Notes: a model not told the origin generated them from the sequence alone. A DNA stretch of 64,000 nucleotides from Dendrocalamus latiflorus (GCA_017311315.1 CM029660.1:8253129-8317128); one strand, 5' to 3'; counted from the first letter of the stretch, positions 1-13,148 are shown. A program made the numbers and translations.

Positions 1-2432
1 AAGATTGGGATATACGTTGGTTATGAGACTGCATCCATAATCAGGTATTTGGAACCCATGTCGGGAGATTGGCATACTGCCCACTTCGCTGATTGCATTT
101 TTGATGAGGATAATTTCCCGTCATTAGGGGGAGGAAATCAACCCGTTGATGAAAAATACCGGGAAATTACGTGGGAAGCCACGGGAATTCATGCACATGA
201 CCCGCGCACTAGTGAAATTGAAAAAGAGGTCCAGAAGATTATCGACTTGCAAGCATTAGCAAATCAACTGCCCGATCACTTTAGTGATTTGAAGAGCGTG
301 ATTAAGTTGCATGTACCCGCACGCAATGCACCGGAGAGGGTTGAAATACCAAAGAAAATTGAAGGTATCCCTAATCCCGTCTAGAGGCCTCAGAACAAAA
401 GGACGAGAACTCCGACTCCTCGAGTCCAAAGTAACTGGGGACGCCCGGCGAAAAAAGATAAGAGGGATTTATCACAGCCGATCATTGAAGTCCCCCAGAA
501 AGAGAAGGGGAGCCAGTTGAGACCTGGCACAAGTATGACACCTTCCGAAAAGGGCATACCGGATCTGAATATCCCCATCGGTATGGATGTGTATGCACAC
601 ATCGGAGCCGGAAAACTAAAGGGACTTGCCACCGCAATTTCAAGAAGTGATGCGCAAGGTGAAGCTTCAGAAGAAGCAACTCATGAAGAAATAGCTATAA
701 ATTACGTGCACACAGGAGAGTCCCTGAATAGGACAACAGCCAATATCGATATCTACTTCGCAAAGAAAATTGCCACAATCATCGATCTTGATTCCGAGCC
801 TACATCGCTCGCTGAATGTAAGAAAAGATCATATTGGGAAGATTGGAAGAAGGCAATAGCAATTGAATTGCTATCCCTGAACAAAAGAGAGGTGTTTGGG
901 CCCGTATGCCGTACACCTCCCCATGTACACCCCGTTGGGCACAAGTGGGTATTTGTTCGAAAGAGAAATGAAAGAAATGAAGTAGTAAGATACCAAGCAA
1001 GGCTGGTAGCACAAGGTTTCACTCAACGTCCTGGAGTTCATTATGAAGAAACCTACTCCCCAGTCATGAGTGGAATCACCTTTAGATATTTGATCTCGAT
1101 GGCAGTGAACTTGAACTTAGAAATGAAATTGATGGATGTTGTGACTGCATACCTTTACGGTAACTTGGATTTGGAGATTTATATGAGAGTCCCTGAAGAA
1201 CCCCTCTCCTGAACCAAGACAGAGCAAATAGAAATCTGTACAGTGTGAAACTCAGAAAGTCACTGTATGGATTGAAACAATCTGGAAGAATGTGGTATAA
1301 TCGCTTAAGCGACTTTCTCTGCAAGAAAGGCTACACGAACAATGAAGACTGTCCTTGTGTATTTATACGACAATTCCAGAATGGATTCTGTATAATCTTT
1401 GTGTATGTAGATGATCTGAATATCATCGGGATAGCCGAAGACATAAAAGAAGCAATCTCCTACTTGGAGTCAGAATTTGAAATGAAAGATTTGGGCAAGA
1501 CCAAGTTTTGCTTAGACCTACAGCTTGAGCATGTCCCTGAAGGAATCTTGGTACATCAGTCAACCTACACTCAGAAGGTGCTTGAAAGGTTTGACTTTGA
1601 GAAGGCATTTCCCTCGAAAGTACTGATGATTGGGAGGTCTTTACAGTAAGAAAAAGACCTTTTCCGACCTAGGGAAGAGGGGGAGGAAGTCCTGGGACTG
1701 GAATTCCCATACTTGAGTACAGTAGGAGCACTCATGTACTTAGCAAACTGCACTAGAATGGACATTGCATTTGCCGTGAACCTGTTGGCAAGGTATAGTG
1801 CAGAGCCCACCAAAAGGTATTGGCAGGGCATAAAGGACATCTTCCGGTACCTCCAAGGAAGCAAGGACATTGGATTGTTTTACAGAAAGAATCAAGATCT
1901 GAACTTGATTGGCTATGCAGATGCTGGGTACCTATCGGACCCACATACCGCAAAGTCACAAACAGGCTATGTATTCCTGTGTGGTGGAACTGCAATTTCA
2001 TGGAAATCGTCTAAGCAAAGCCTAGTAGCTACTTCGACGAACCACTAAGAAATTATAGCACTGTATAAAGCCGCACGAGAGTGCGCTTGGCTCCGCCGAA
2101 TGGTTCACCATATCCAGCAGTCATGTGGGATGAACATTGTGCAAACCCCCACAATTATCTATGAAGATAATGCCGCTTGCGTTGCACAAGTACAAACGAG
2201 CTATGTGAAGAGTCATCTCACAAAGCATATCAACCCTAAGTTCTTCTATGCACATGAATTGCAAAAGATGGACGAGATTAAAATACTGCATACTAAGTCA
2301 TGTGAAAATCTCGCAGATTTATTCACTAAATCGCTCCCCATATCTAGCTTTGAAAGGTGCGTGTATGGAATTGGGATGATGAGACTTAGAGAAGTGCAGA
2401 ATTCAGGGGGAGAATCCTCACAAGCCCGCTAG
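1..2432 (+). pseudogene. copia pol remnant: integrase C-terminus, RT, RNase H
   Basis: The reading frame opens at the window edge with the integrase C-terminal region (residues reading YLEPMSGDWHTAHFADC, about nt 49-110). A linker follows, then copia RT from about nt 830 with the motif HKWVFVRKRN and the catalytic YVDD box near nt 1406-1417 (in FVYVDDLNIIG). RNase H follows with SWKSSKQSLVATST near nt 2000. The frame is broken by TAG at 382-384, a shift between about 1195 and 1245, TAA at 1647-1649 and TAA at 2046-2048. Between these points the protein is well preserved, so decay is moderate. The enzyme would have copied element RNA and integrated the cDNA. It cannot be made as one protein now. 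Confidence 0.88.
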
Positions 2433-2670
2433 TAAATCTTAATCATGAAGATTAAGTACACAAAGAATAAAGTCCTGAAAACCAAATGAAATTGGGTGAA
2501 TTGTACTCTTTTTCTCTTGATGAGTTTTCCATGAAGTTTCTCGACCAAGGTTTTTAATGAGGCAATTCGTGCATCGCAACATTACATATATCATGTACTC
2601 TTTCTCCAAATTTTCCCACTGGATTTTTATGGAGTTTTAACGAGGCATGAGTATGTCGGGTGAAGTACCC

Positions 2671-2679
2671 AAGGGGGAG
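2671..2679 (+). promoter_or_regulatory. polypurine tract of the first copia element
   Basis: A short purine run, AAGGGGGAG, lies directly before the TG that opens the 3' LTR. This is the place and composition expected for the plus-strand primer of reverse transcription. Confidence 0.8.
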
Positions 2680-2921
2680 TGTTGAGAAACTGGGCCCAGG
2701 ATGAGAGTCCTGGCCCAATATGGGCACCCCACCGTAGACTATAAATAGGGACCTATGCCCCCCTCTTTATGTACACCTGATGCAATACAGAGCAATAAAG
2801 AATACAGGAGTTCTCTCTATCTCTTTGTGTCAATCTTTTATTCTGTGATTCTATGATTGATTCGTTCTTGTTCTAAGCAGAGGAATCGCTCGGATTGGTC
2901 GCCAGCGACGATTCCTCAACA
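2680..2921 (+). repeat. 3' LTR, 242 bp, of the first copia element
   Basis: It begins TGTTGAGAAAC and ends ATTCCTCAACA, giving a 6 bp terminal inverted repeat TGTTGA/TCAACA. It carries a TATA box (CTATAAATA at 2739-2747) and a polyadenylation signal AATAAA at 2794-2799, so U3, R and U5 are all recognisable in a very compact LTR. The 5 bp after it (ATGCG) would be half of the TSD; the partner is outside the window. Confidence 0.85.
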
Positions 2922-2957
2922 ATGCGCTACCTCCGACTCCTCAACTAGCAGGCCGAG

Positions 2958-3252
2958 ATGGAGAGCGGCCGCCAATGGGCCGTCGCGATGGGTCAACATG
3001 GTCTCCAGAAGCCGCTCCTTGATTCTGGCTGTATCTTCATGTTACTCGATACCCTCATTCTCATGCACGAGCTGACCACAAGCGCGGCCGCTGCCTGCAG
3101 GCTCCCAGCCACGCCGAGCACGTCTTCTTCGCCTTCCTCAGGCTGATCGGCATGGCGTTTGCGACTCTGTCGGTGGTCGTCCGGGAGTTCCCCCTGCTCA
3201 CGGTGGCTATTGCGGTCGTGGCCAAGGCTCTCTGCAACTATTTGTTTGGAGA
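2958..3252 (+). pseudogene. small two-helix membrane-protein-like gene, copy 1 (broken)
   Basis: I do not recognise this family. From the ATG at 2958 the frame reads MESGRQWAVAMGQHGLQKPL and then a hydrophobic stretch (CIFMLLDTLILMHELTTS). It leaves frame in a GC-rich stretch near 3085-3100 and meets a stop at 3144-3146. A second hydrophobic stretch and a C-terminal motif (NYLFG) are visible in other frames to about 3252. Two further copies of the same segment lie at 34610 and 46988, with the same length (about 295 bp) and order of segments. Conservation across three copies supports a former gene encoding a protein of about 97 residues with two membrane helices. The 3' end is cut by a hAT-like sequence. 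No function is inferred. Confidence 0.55.
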
Positions 3253-3790
3253 TAGGGTGAAAACAGATTAAATACAGGTTGAATAGTGCTCAAATCATAT
3301 TTATATCTATATTTTTCGGATTTAAATATGAGTTGAACAAATGTTGGATACAAATCCAGATCGGACAAATATCGGATACGAATTCGAATCGATATATACT
3401 TAATTCGATCAGATCCAGATATTCTCATAACTTATATAGTATAAAGACATAAATGATATTTTATCCTCGTACAATAAATGATATTTTATCCTTGCACAAT
3501 CATGCTTAATCATTCTAATTCATTTACTTCACTTAAAGAAATACGAATTCACATTAAATTAAAAAACTTCTCTAACTAATTAGTCGTATTGTAATAAAAT
3601 ATACATATTACTTCGTCGAATACGAATACGGATACGGATAGTCTGAATAAAATAACATTTCAGATAGTAAAAGTCTATACCATATTCGCATCCGTATTTT
3701 TTATACGAATACGAATAAAATAAAAATTGTTAATTAGATAAAAAAAATCTATACCATATTTATATCCTGTCGAATATGCTAACCAATAAA
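3253..3790. repeat. AT-rich remnant with hAT-like end
   Basis: It starts TAGGGTGAAAACAGATT, which resembles hAT-superfamily termini of grasses, and continues with many GGATAC/CGAATA words typical of such elements. A mirror set of the same words (about 3620-3780) lies at the other side. No clear TSD and no coding sequence were found, so this is a tentative label for an old non-autonomous DNA element. Confidence 0.35.
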
Positions 3791-3849
3791 ACGGATAATT
3801 CATACCAACCTGCCTACATGGAGGCGAATTACTCAGCCGGCCTACTTGG

Positions 3850-4097
3850 GGCCTGTTTGTTTTGGCTGCGGCTTTTGGCTTTTGGCTTTTGGCTGAAATT
3901 TTTGAATTTTTGCTGTTTACGGTACAGATTACGGAGAGACCGATACTCACTTACAATTTTGGCTGGTACAGATGTTGGGCTTTTAACGTGTACAACGTTT
4001 AACTTGTAGACCCCGTTTTGAAAAAATACTCCGTTTGAAAGTTAGATACTATAGCAAAAATTAAAAGCCGACCGTCTTGTTGCTTGCCAAACAGGCC
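3850..4097. mobile_element. 248 bp MITE with 5 bp target-site duplication
   Basis: The ends GGCCTGTTTG and CAAACAGGCC are perfect 10 bp inverted repeats. The direct repeat CTTGG flanks them exactly (3845-3849 and 4098-4102). The interior is non-coding. The length and terminal sequence fit a hAT-like MITE, although hAT elements more often duplicate 8 bp. Confidence 0.75.
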
Positions 4098-4102
4098 CTT
4101 GG

Positions 4103-6193
4103 AGGCCTCCGCCTCCATGATGGGTGCTCCGTTATGAACATGAACCTAAACAAACCTACCAGGGCCAAAACAAAATCCAAACAAGGCTCTACAGTAGCAC
4201 GTTAGGGACGTAGCAGCGAAGGCCACAAGCTCCGGAAAAAAAGATCCGCCGGGATGCAGCGCTAAGCCCATGAAAGCCGAAGTAAAACCTGCCTAGGCCA
4301 ATGTCCAATTGCCCATTACAGCGAGGCCTATTGAGGCCGGGGGCAGCGACGGCGGCGGCCATATGGTGTGCGCTAAACGGTTTTGGGGGATAACCGGAGA
4401 TGAAGGTGGGAGGAATCAGCAGATGAGCAGATCGTCCAAAAAAGTTGTCTAGTGCTATAACACCATTGTGTGTAAGCTTTCATAGGGCCTGCCTGCTCTA
4501 CCCTCCTCATTCGCACTATACTTTCATATATTTTTTTTCAACTAACTATACTTTCATATATGTTATTACTGTAGTAGATTTGAGTGTCATGTTTACGTTC
4601 ACAGGTTAGCCTTATCCGAACAAACCAATGGGCTTATACCCTAAAAAAACAAATGGGCTTATTGTTGGTGTCGGACGACTGCTTTATTGTAATTTCCCCC
4701 CTAAAAGGCTAAAAATGGGCCATTATCGGCTAGCGGCGGAAGCCGCACTAATAATTGGTCATGTGGGGTGGTCCACGGGCTTTCCGCAACGGACAGCCTA
4801 TGCGGCTGCAGAAGGCCGAACAAACGATGTCGGGGTGGCTCAGTCCACCCATTATCGGCAATCTTTGCCTGTGTGACCATGCATGAAGGCAACAAACACA
4901 CCATGGCAAGCAGGTTACCCAACTACCTGTTGCCACCAAAAAATTTATGACAGTAGCATCGTATCTTTATGGGGGATGCTCTCTGATAGCGTATACAACG
5001 TGCCAGCTGATTTTTTAGTAAATCAGCAAAGTCGATGATAAATAAACATGAATGAAAGCTGATTCTGGAAAAAAAACTGATGCGAAGTGATTAGGAACAA
5101 ATCTCGAAACAGAGGATAGGTGTAACTCATAAATTAATCAACATGTCGATATAAAACAATATTGATCAAAGTCAAATTACAAAAGGCAATATTCTACTAG
5201 CTACAGATTACTCTTAATGTACAGAAAAATTAAATGCAAAAAGGTAGTAAAGGTTGACATGTGTGCATTTTCCATCAACTTGTGCATGATATCTATAGCA
5301 TAAAATAGCGGCAATTTTGGATTGTACTTCAAGTCTTCCTTTTCATGTCGGCTCAATATTTTCCTAGATAGAGTTCATGTCAGCCTTCGAATCTTCTTGT
5401 TTCCAATCTTCTGTCGCTGATTTCCTTCTTCATATCTCTTTCCTTAATTGGCATCTTCTGAAGGCTTTTTAGCGTGACTGGTGCTTGATTACGATTTATG
5501 AAAAATCCTAATCTTTCATGATAATTATATCAAATGACAAAATTAGTTTTACCGACTATTTTGCCCATCAAAATCTGGCAGCAACACTGCAAAGCATGCT
5601 CAATATTAAGAGAGCTTTATTAATTAGCTAGCGACAAGATTAGAATCGCCAAGCAGGCCAAAGAATGGAACAAACTTATCAAAATATCAAAGTAAAGAAA
5701 ATTTGAAGGACGAGGAAAGCAGCCCATACCATCGCACAAAACACATACTAGACTCACCCATCGTGGAATGTTTGACTCACCCCTTATAAACCGGCCGAGT
5801 CGAGAAGCTTTTGCAAGCACGCCCTCATAGCCGATCCATTGCAACCATAGTTTTAAACATCTGACCGGTCTACTAAATTGTTTATATCCAAGTGATAAAT
5901 TACTAGGTGAAGTGAAAAGCTACGTGTATGCAATAATTCATGTTCTACATTCAGCCAGGCATATCATCTTCAACGTTCACCTAAAAATAACAACAAAACA
6001 AAGGTAAGTCACGATTCAGTAAGTACACAATAAAACAATAGCAATAACATATTCAATTCATTTTTATTAGTTTCTCCACCATTATCTTTTCTCATCTCAA
6101 TTTCACTTAGTGCAGCTCATGATCAATTAAGTTACATTCTTCTTCTGTAGCTTATAGTAGTATAGTGGAGGGCACATCCGTCGATGTCACTCT
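4103..6193. other. intergenic sequence, no gene recognised
   Basis: About 2.1 kb without a convincing reading frame; the longest frames are under 85 codons and have no recognisable motif. The only local structure I see is a 17 bp direct repeat (ACTATACTTTCATATAT) at 4513-4529 and 4546-4562. It could hold unrecognised regulatory or old element sequence. Confidence 0.5.
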
Positions 6194-6198
6194 CTATC

Positions 6199-8264
6199 TG
6201 TAGGATTGAAATAGCGACAGGGGGGGTGAATGTCGTTTACTTCAATATCGCCCCCGAAAATTCGTACACAGATTTTGCAGAACAAAGCAATTCACAGAAA
6301 AATTAACTACGCTGAAATCTTGAACGCATGCGATACCAAAAAATTCAGCATAAATCATTGATTATCCAGTAAAAATTTCAGCTGAAAATAACGCTATTTG
6401 GATTGCATGCAAAATGGATGAAGATCAGCAACAAGAAAAAAGACAAGCAACACTCCATGCTTTCATTGCCATTCGTGAACACAATAGTGACTATTCCTGC
6501 TGGCCGTACTTTTCAAACTGAAACTCTATTTGCTGAACCGAGAACTGCTCAAAGCACATTAAAGAAATGAGGGAAGGGCAGCTAGCCGGAAAGGATGAAG
6601 AACAAATGAACCCTGCAGATTTCAGCTACAGAAGCAAGCCAATCGGAGGAAACGGCACCAGGGAAAAGATAAAGGACGGATACTGTAGTATGTGATGGCA
6701 GCAGAGAACACAATCGAAACTTGAGCACAGGAGTGCAATCAATTCGGCACGGGACTACTAGCCATCAACCAAACTGCAGTGAACTGCTGCTCAGTCTTGG
6801 CTGAAACTTAAAAAAAAAGTTCTCTGAATGCAGCTTCAGAGCAACGAAAACCAAACCTCAAGAAATACACAGCAAGCAGAAGAAAATTCAGATTCTTGCC
6901 AAAAGCAAGGGGAGAAGAAAAAAAAACTTCAAATCTCCTTAAGGCAAACCTTCAAGGGACTAAACAAAACACCTCTGAGAAGATAGACTACACAGAAATC
7001 CAACTGAAACACTAGGATTTCAGAAACTGGGAAAAACTGAAAACTACCAAAGGCTTCCAACAAAAATCAAATTCCCAATCAACCACTGATCCTTTGGCTA
7101 CGAAACTTTGCAGATATGTTAGCAATAGCCAAGGGATACTCCAGATCAAATTTCAAGCCATCTCGTTGAGGGAAACAAAACCTTCCTCAAACCCTAGAAC
7201 GAAAAATATGAACAGAGCAAATAAAAAGGGAATTTTTGGATTTTCAGCTGTGCTCTTGGGTATTTGTTCGATCAAATGATCTTGAGGCACTATCCCAACA
7301 TAGAGCAATCCATTTTGGCACTACTCAACAGCAAACAACAAGAAATCGAGAAAGCCAAGAATCACTCAAAAGAAGAAACGAAGAACAGAGAGAGCGAACA
7401 GGAGGCATACACTTCAGGATTTCATTCATTGAATCTAGAGTAAAATAGAGGAGTCCCCATACGCATGGACATTAGAATAGGGATGATTGATTACAAACTT
7501 CTCAATCCATCCTCTCCGTCTCCAACTCAAGAACACAAACCATACATGCTTGGAGGGGATGAACACAACACAGAGAGCTCACATGGAGAACATCGAAGGG
7601 GACACCCTCCAACAGACTCTGTCTCTCCAACCACTAAAGAGCCAAAACCAAACAACCCTCTAAAGACTCTTTTGACTCAATCAAACCCTAACTCTTTCCC
7701 CAAATCCGTGAGTGGGCATGCAGCCACCACCTCATATATATAGCCTCTGGCTAACGGGTCTCCGCCCCGTTACGCCCGCTAAATCCAACGGAGCCCGCTC
7801 CTGCTTGTGCAGCCTTGCGAATTTCCCGATTCGCCCCTCCTGCACCTTCCGGGAAGCTTCCGCGCTCCTTGTCTCACACGCCTCGCAACCACCTCGAGTC
7901 CACGTCGTCTTCGACACATCCCGACCGTTCTGACCTCAGCGCCACCAGCGCCTAGTCCGGTCCACCGTGTCTCGCCACGACTCCGCCCGACGTCCTGCAG
8001 CCACACAGACAAGAAACACGTCAAATAGCACCGCTTGATACATGAAAGCATAAACAACATCATACTTAACATGACGAAGTCCAAACCTGTCGAATCATCA
8101 GAATCAGCGTCCTAATCCCATACGACCAAGCTTGACCACAGTCCGACCAAGCCCGTCGCACCTCGCAACGTCAAGGTTCGAATCACCCCAAACCAAACTC
8201 GACTTTCCTAAACCGATGTCAATTACTCATCATACACACGGGATGACCTCCACATGGTCTCTCA
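6199..8264 (-). repeat. 3' LTR of element A (2066 bp)
   Basis: On the minus strand it runs from TGAGAGACC to a TACA end. A TATA-like run lies on the minus strand at about 7733-7742. Many short ORFs here recur in the partner LTR and are not genes. The promoter half is shared with the LTRs at 28011 and 49401; the transcribed half is not. Confidence 0.92.
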
Positions 8265-8275
8265 ATCTCCCCCTT
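8265..8275 (-). promoter_or_regulatory. polypurine tract of element A
   Basis: The minus strand reads AAGGGGGAGAT directly before the LTR start TGAGAGACC. This is the expected plus-strand primer. The same tract precedes the LTR at 49401. Confidence 0.85.
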
Positions 8276-9955
8276 GATGAGTATATTGACAAACTCCGAA
8301 AAAGCATGAAGTAGAGTTTGATATGCAAAGTCCAACATGGTCCAAAGAAGGGAATAAAACTAGTGACCATGTCGACAGAAGGAAGCACTAGAGCAACAAG
8401 CTGAAAGAGCCAATTTTTCTTCAAAGCTCTAAAAAGCTCCCAAATGACTTTTTCTTCTCTATTCTCCCCCTTTTGGCAATAAACACATCAAGATGCAAAA
8501 GAGAGAATATGACATGTCAATGGATGAAGTTTGTTTATTTAAGCATTTAGAGCCATGAGAATTATCCATAATGACCATAAAGCATTACACCAAGCCATAA
8601 CTCAGTAAAGGACCATCTAGATCATGACAAGATATGTATAAGCCAGCTAGAACGTGAAGATGACAATCTGAATTGTAGGGCATTTAGTGAGCAAGTCAAG
8701 TCATCAATTAAGCAAAGTCTAGCTAGAGATATCTAAGGATGATGCAGGCCATATCAATAAGCTAAGCGGAAACAAGAAGCTAGCGTTGAGTCAATTAGAG
8801 TGCTACAAGCTCAAGAGTTTATCATTTGTTTAAGCACTTTTCACTTTTAGATGATTAAGCAAATTTTGCACAATTGACATATTTTCTTTTCAAGCTTATG
8901 GCTGTTTCCAACCAAAAATTTTTGTCATGTGCTAGATCTCAAGCCTTATGTGACTACTCCAAGCGAGAAGCTTAAGAAGATAGTCTAGGTCATCCAAAAC
9001 TCCCCCTGAGTTCATGCCTAGTGCAATAGCAAGCCGTCTCATGAGAAAGAATTGGTGAAATCAATTTTTTCGCACATATAAAGAGATCCTTTTGCTTTTT
9101 AACAGATTATGCTAACTCATGATGTATCAAGATGCTAAAATAGCTCAATCTACGATTCAACCTAGATTCAAGACTCAACTCAGCCTATTTGACATGGCAT
9201 GAATCATACAAGGATAGCTAAAGATAGACTAAACTCAAATGCTAGCATGACAAGTTTTAATTCAAGTTGAGCAATTTCAATTCACTTATCATGGCAAAAC
9301 TAGTCTACACATATGAAGTCATGACAAATCTAGCAAAGAAAGCACAAGTCATGGCAAGGTGTAAAGCATTGTAAACATGTCAAAATAGGATAATATTCAG
9401 GGCTCAATGTAGTTATATTACAATGCAAGATGCTAACATGCAAGAAAATCCAGCTCCCCCTCAACATGAGATGCAACTTTTAGTTCAAGTAGAGTTAAGT
9501 CAATATTAAGCTCCAGAAGCTCCCAAATGAACTCCCCCTGAACCAAAGCCATAAATCGAGAAGCCGGGATAGAAAACAACAAACAGGCAGTCCTTAAAGC
9601 ATAGATAAGATATAAAGATAACTATGGCTCAGACAGACTCTCATCTACCCCATATGACTCCAGGACTATTAGCTGACCGTAAACCACACACTAGAGAGCA
9701 AACACGTACCCTGTCTACCCAAGGGTGGCCCGACCCTCGCTAGAACCTACAAAAAGTGAGTGAGCTCAATCTAATGAGATAAGAAGCATCCTGGGAGCAC
9801 AAGATAAGAGTAAGAAGTCTAAGCAACTAGACAAGAGAAACACTCTAACCTATGCTGGAAGGACTAAGCCCGATGCACCCCGAGTGCAAAGCAACAGAAA
9901 TGAGACAGAAGCATAATTAATATAGTAAAGCAGTAAAGCCCAAAGCTCCCCCTCA
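8276..9955 (-). other. long non-coding 3' internal region of element A
   Basis: About 1.7 kb between the RNase H stop and the PPT has no long frame on either strand. SIRE-lineage elements can carry an extra envelope-like ORF here; I see none. The same region recurs at 47709-49400 next to the other SIRE-like element, so it is a conserved family feature and not a later insertion. Confidence 0.7.
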
Positions 9956-11570
9956 CTACAGTCCATAAGGACAAACCACCCCAAGCTCTCCCCGCAGAGC
10001 TGAAAACCTCGAACTATCCAATGGCTCGGTGAAGATGTCAGCCAACTGGTGGTCACTCTCCACAAACTGGAGCACTATATCGCCCTTCTCTACATGGTCT
10101 CTAAGGAAGTGATAACGGATATCGATGTGCTTGGTCCGAGAGTGCTGCACTGGGTTCTTAGCAATATTAATCGCAGAAGTGTTATCACAAAAGAGTGGAA
10201 CACTATCTATGATCAACCCAAAGTCCCGCAGGGTCGAAGCCATCCAAAGTACCTGACTGCAGCAGCTGGCTGCAGCAACATACTCGGCCTCTGCGGTGGA
10301 CTGTGCAACACCGGACTGCTTCCTAGAGGACCAAGAGACGAGAGAAGTGCCAATGAATTGGCAAGTGCCAGAAGTGCTCTTCCTATCTATCCTACAGCCA
10401 GCAAAGTCTGCGTCCGAGAAGGCTCTTAAGGAAAGACAGGATGAGGAAGAGTACCAGATACCATAGTCAATGGTAGCTCGAAGGTACCGAAAGATGCGCT
10501 TCACCGTTTGGCGGTGAGATACGCGAGGAGAAGCCTGAAAACGAGCACACAGACACACGGAGAAGTGTATGTCTGGTCTCGAGGCGGTGAGGTAAAGAAG
10601 GGAGCCGATCATACTTCTGTACTCTTTCTGATCGACTGGCTCGCCATCCTCATCTGGTCAAGATAGGCTGTAGAAGCCATCGGAGTTGACACAGGCTTAC
10701 CATCACTCATGTCGAAGCGTCTCAGGAGGTCGCGAGTGTACTTGCCTTGATGCAAGAAGGTACCCTCCCGAGTCTACTTGATTTGGAAGCCAAGGAAGAA
10801 GGTCAACTCGCCCATCATACTCATCTCAAACTCGGTGCTCATGACATCCGAGAACTGTGAAAGCAGAGTATGGGAAGAGCCGCCAAAAATGATGTCATCG
10901 ACATAGATCTAGACGAGCAGAAGGTCAGTGCCATGCCGGCGGATGAACAAGGTCTTGTCAACTTTACCCATCTCAAAACCATGACTTAACAAGTAGGACT
11001 TAAGCCTCTCATACCAAACCCTGGGGGCCTGCTTAAGTCCATACAACGCTTTGGAAAGCTTGAAGACATGGTGTGGGTATTTAGGGTTCTCGAAACCTGG
11101 AGGCTGTCTGACGTAAACTTCTTCCTCAATGACTCCATTAAGGAAGGCACTCTTGACGTCCATCTGGTAGAGCTTGAAACCCTTAGAAGCTGCAAAGGCA
11201 AGCAGGATTCTAATGGCTTCAAGTCTAGCTACAGGGGCAAAGGTCTCCTCGAAATCTAGACCCTCAACCTGGGAAAACCCCTGAGCTACCAGTCTAGCCT
11301 TGTTTCGAATAACCACTCCATCCTCTCTCTGCTTGTTCTTGAACACCCACTTAGTCCCAATAATATTGTGACCTCGCGGGGGCTCGACAAGCGATCAGAT
11401 CTTGTTTCTCTCGAAATTCTCTAACTCCTCATGCATGGCATTGACCCAAGACTCATCGGAAAGAGCATGAGAAACATCCTTGGGCTCAAAGGAGGCAATG
11501 AAAGCAGAATGGAGACAAAATTGAGATAAGCCAAATTTTGAGCGGGTAACACGCTCGAACAGGTCTCCAA
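9956..11570 (-). pseudogene. element A RT and RNase H, broken
   Basis: On the minus strand, RT is readable at 11346-10909 with GLKQAPRVWYERL and NKARLVAQGFSQVEGLDFEETF. A TAG at 10909-10911 then interrupts just before the catalytic YVDD box. A second stop (near 10775) and a frame shift near 10650 follow. RNase H is open from 10612 to 9956 (218 codons) and contains the integrity motifs SWSSRKQSGVAQSTAEAEYVAA and, further on, LFCDNTSAINIAKNP and HIDIRYHFLRDHVEKGD. The 11347-11570 linker is out of frame with both neighbours. The parts match the paralogue at 55800-57419 closely. The stop before YVDD means no active polymerase can be made. Confidence 0.88.
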
Positions 11571-13148
11571 TCATCTGCTCAGAAGGATGCCTTTTCTGGA
11601 TATGTCGGGGAGGTCCGGATGAGATGAAGAAATGGCATCTACCTCGTGAGCTGACGAGGTAGGAACAGAGCCACTAGCTCCAAAGGAAGCAGAAGGCATG
11701 GGCTGGTCACCTGGAGGTGCGGTGGAAGACGGCACCTCAAGGGGTGGATAAGGGACTGGATCGGGTAGACAACCCTCATCTCCATCGTCCTCGTCATCCA
11801 CGAAGATGGTCTCGGACTGCTCTAAAGAACCTGAGATATCAGGCCTAGTCCCCGGACTGGCCTCGTCGAAGGTCACCTCACAGGTCTTTACCATTTTACT
11901 AGATTCGCAGTTCCAAACCCTATAAGCCCGCGAAGAAGGCGAGTAACCTAGAAAGATACCATCACAAGAACGTGACTCGAACTTGTCTAGGTTCCTGGAC
12001 TTCAAAATAAAGCACTTGCAACCAAACACATGAAAATGAGAGACGCTGGGCTTTCGCCCGTATCTCAACTCATAAGAAGTGCGGTGCAAGTGTGCCCTAA
12101 GAAAAACTCGATTTGAGACATGGCACGCGGTGGCTATAGCCTCAGCCCAAAACTTCCTCGGTGTAGAGTACTCATCAAGCATCGTCCTGGCCATCTCGAC
12201 CAAGGTACGGTTCTTCCTCTCCACAACGCCATTTTGTTGTGGGACGTGCGGAGCAGAGAACTGGTGCTCTACACCTGTCTCACCACAGAAAATCTCGAAG
12301 TAGGAATTCTTGAACTCCGTGCCATTATCACTGCGGATCGCTCGTAAGGCACCCGGGAGCTCAACAGAAAGCCTACCGAAAAGACCTCGAAAATGTGAAA
12401 ATGTCTCATCCTCCGAGGCTAAGAAAAACACCCAAGAATACCTCGAGAAGTCATCGACCACGACAAGAACATACCACTTCCCTCCTGCTGACTGCACTCG
12501 AGCTGGTCCCACTGTATCCATGTGGAGCAGCTGTCCCGGTGCATCGGTCATAGTAACTGTGACCGGAGGGTGAGAAGCGGCAACCATCTTGCCGTGTCGG
12601 CATGGAGCACACACTAGATCTTTGACCATCTTGAGTTTCGGCAAACCACGAATGAGATCGTGGCCGCTAACTCGAGTCAAATGGTCAAACCCAATATGAC
12701 CAAGTCTCCTATGCCAGAAAGAAAGATCGCGGGACTCAGAAGCAACTAAACACCTGAGAGGATCACCAGAAGACTCAGAGAAATCAGCACGAAAGATCCT
12801 CCCAAAATGAGAAATCCCGCAAACCAGACTACCGGAAGAATTAAGAATTTTGCAATTGTTTTTCTTGAAGCTCACCTCGAAACCGTCATCAGTAAGCTGA
12901 GAAACAGAAAGCAAGTTGTACTGCAGCTTACTAACCAAGGCAACATCCTTAAGAATAAAAGAGGCATTAACATGCACAGTACCTTTGGCGATGACGCGCC
13001 CAGACGAAGCGTCTCCGAAGGTGACCGTCTCATCACCTGGAGCGCGGGCTAGGGAGGAGAACCAACGGGAGTCTCCGGTCATATGACGAGAACAACCGGA
13101 GTCTACAAGCCAAACCTTCTCCTTCCCTACCCGGCGAACCTGAGTCAA
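11571..13148 (-). pseudogene. element A protease and integrase (open 525-codon segment of a broken polyprotein)
   Basis: One open segment on the minus strand. The aspartic protease signature DSG is at residues 16-18 (WLVDSGCSRHMTGD). The pre-integrase zinc-binding set is H146, H151, C180 and C183. The integrase acidic triad is D211, D274 and E310, with 35 residues between the last two as copia integrases have. The C-terminal part contains the usual YELRYGRKPSVSHFHVFGCK. It loses frame at about 11600 before RT. Its first codons lie one base out of phase with the upstream gag frame, which ends at 13145-13147; the paralogue at 54223 shows the same offset. It acts in cDNA processing and insertion. 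Confidence 0.88.

Larger units (their letters stand above)
1..2921 (+). mobile_element. Ty1/copia LTR retrotransposon, 3' part, decayed
   Basis: The 3' portion of a plus-strand copia element whose 5' LTR, gag and most of the integrase lie before the window. In order there is the integrase C-terminal region, reverse transcriptase (RT), RNase H, a roughly 250 bp untranslated tail, a purine-rich tract and a 242 bp 3' LTR. The copia order (integrase before RT) is clear. Three in-frame stops and a frame shift show it is inactive. The lineage is uncertain; the short LTR and the integrase tail reading GYETASIIRYLEPMSGD differ from the SIRE and BARE types elsewhere in the window. Confidence 0.9.

Noticed and set aside
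4628..4950. Overlapping ORFs of 60-82 codons around 4.6-4.95 kb
   Set aside because: Several frames are open at once on both strands, with no motif, start context or repeat conservation.
8265..9955. Possible envelope-like ORF expected for the SIRE lineage
   Set aside because: No frame above about 70 codons exists here or in the paralogous 47709-49400; it is a non-coding tail.
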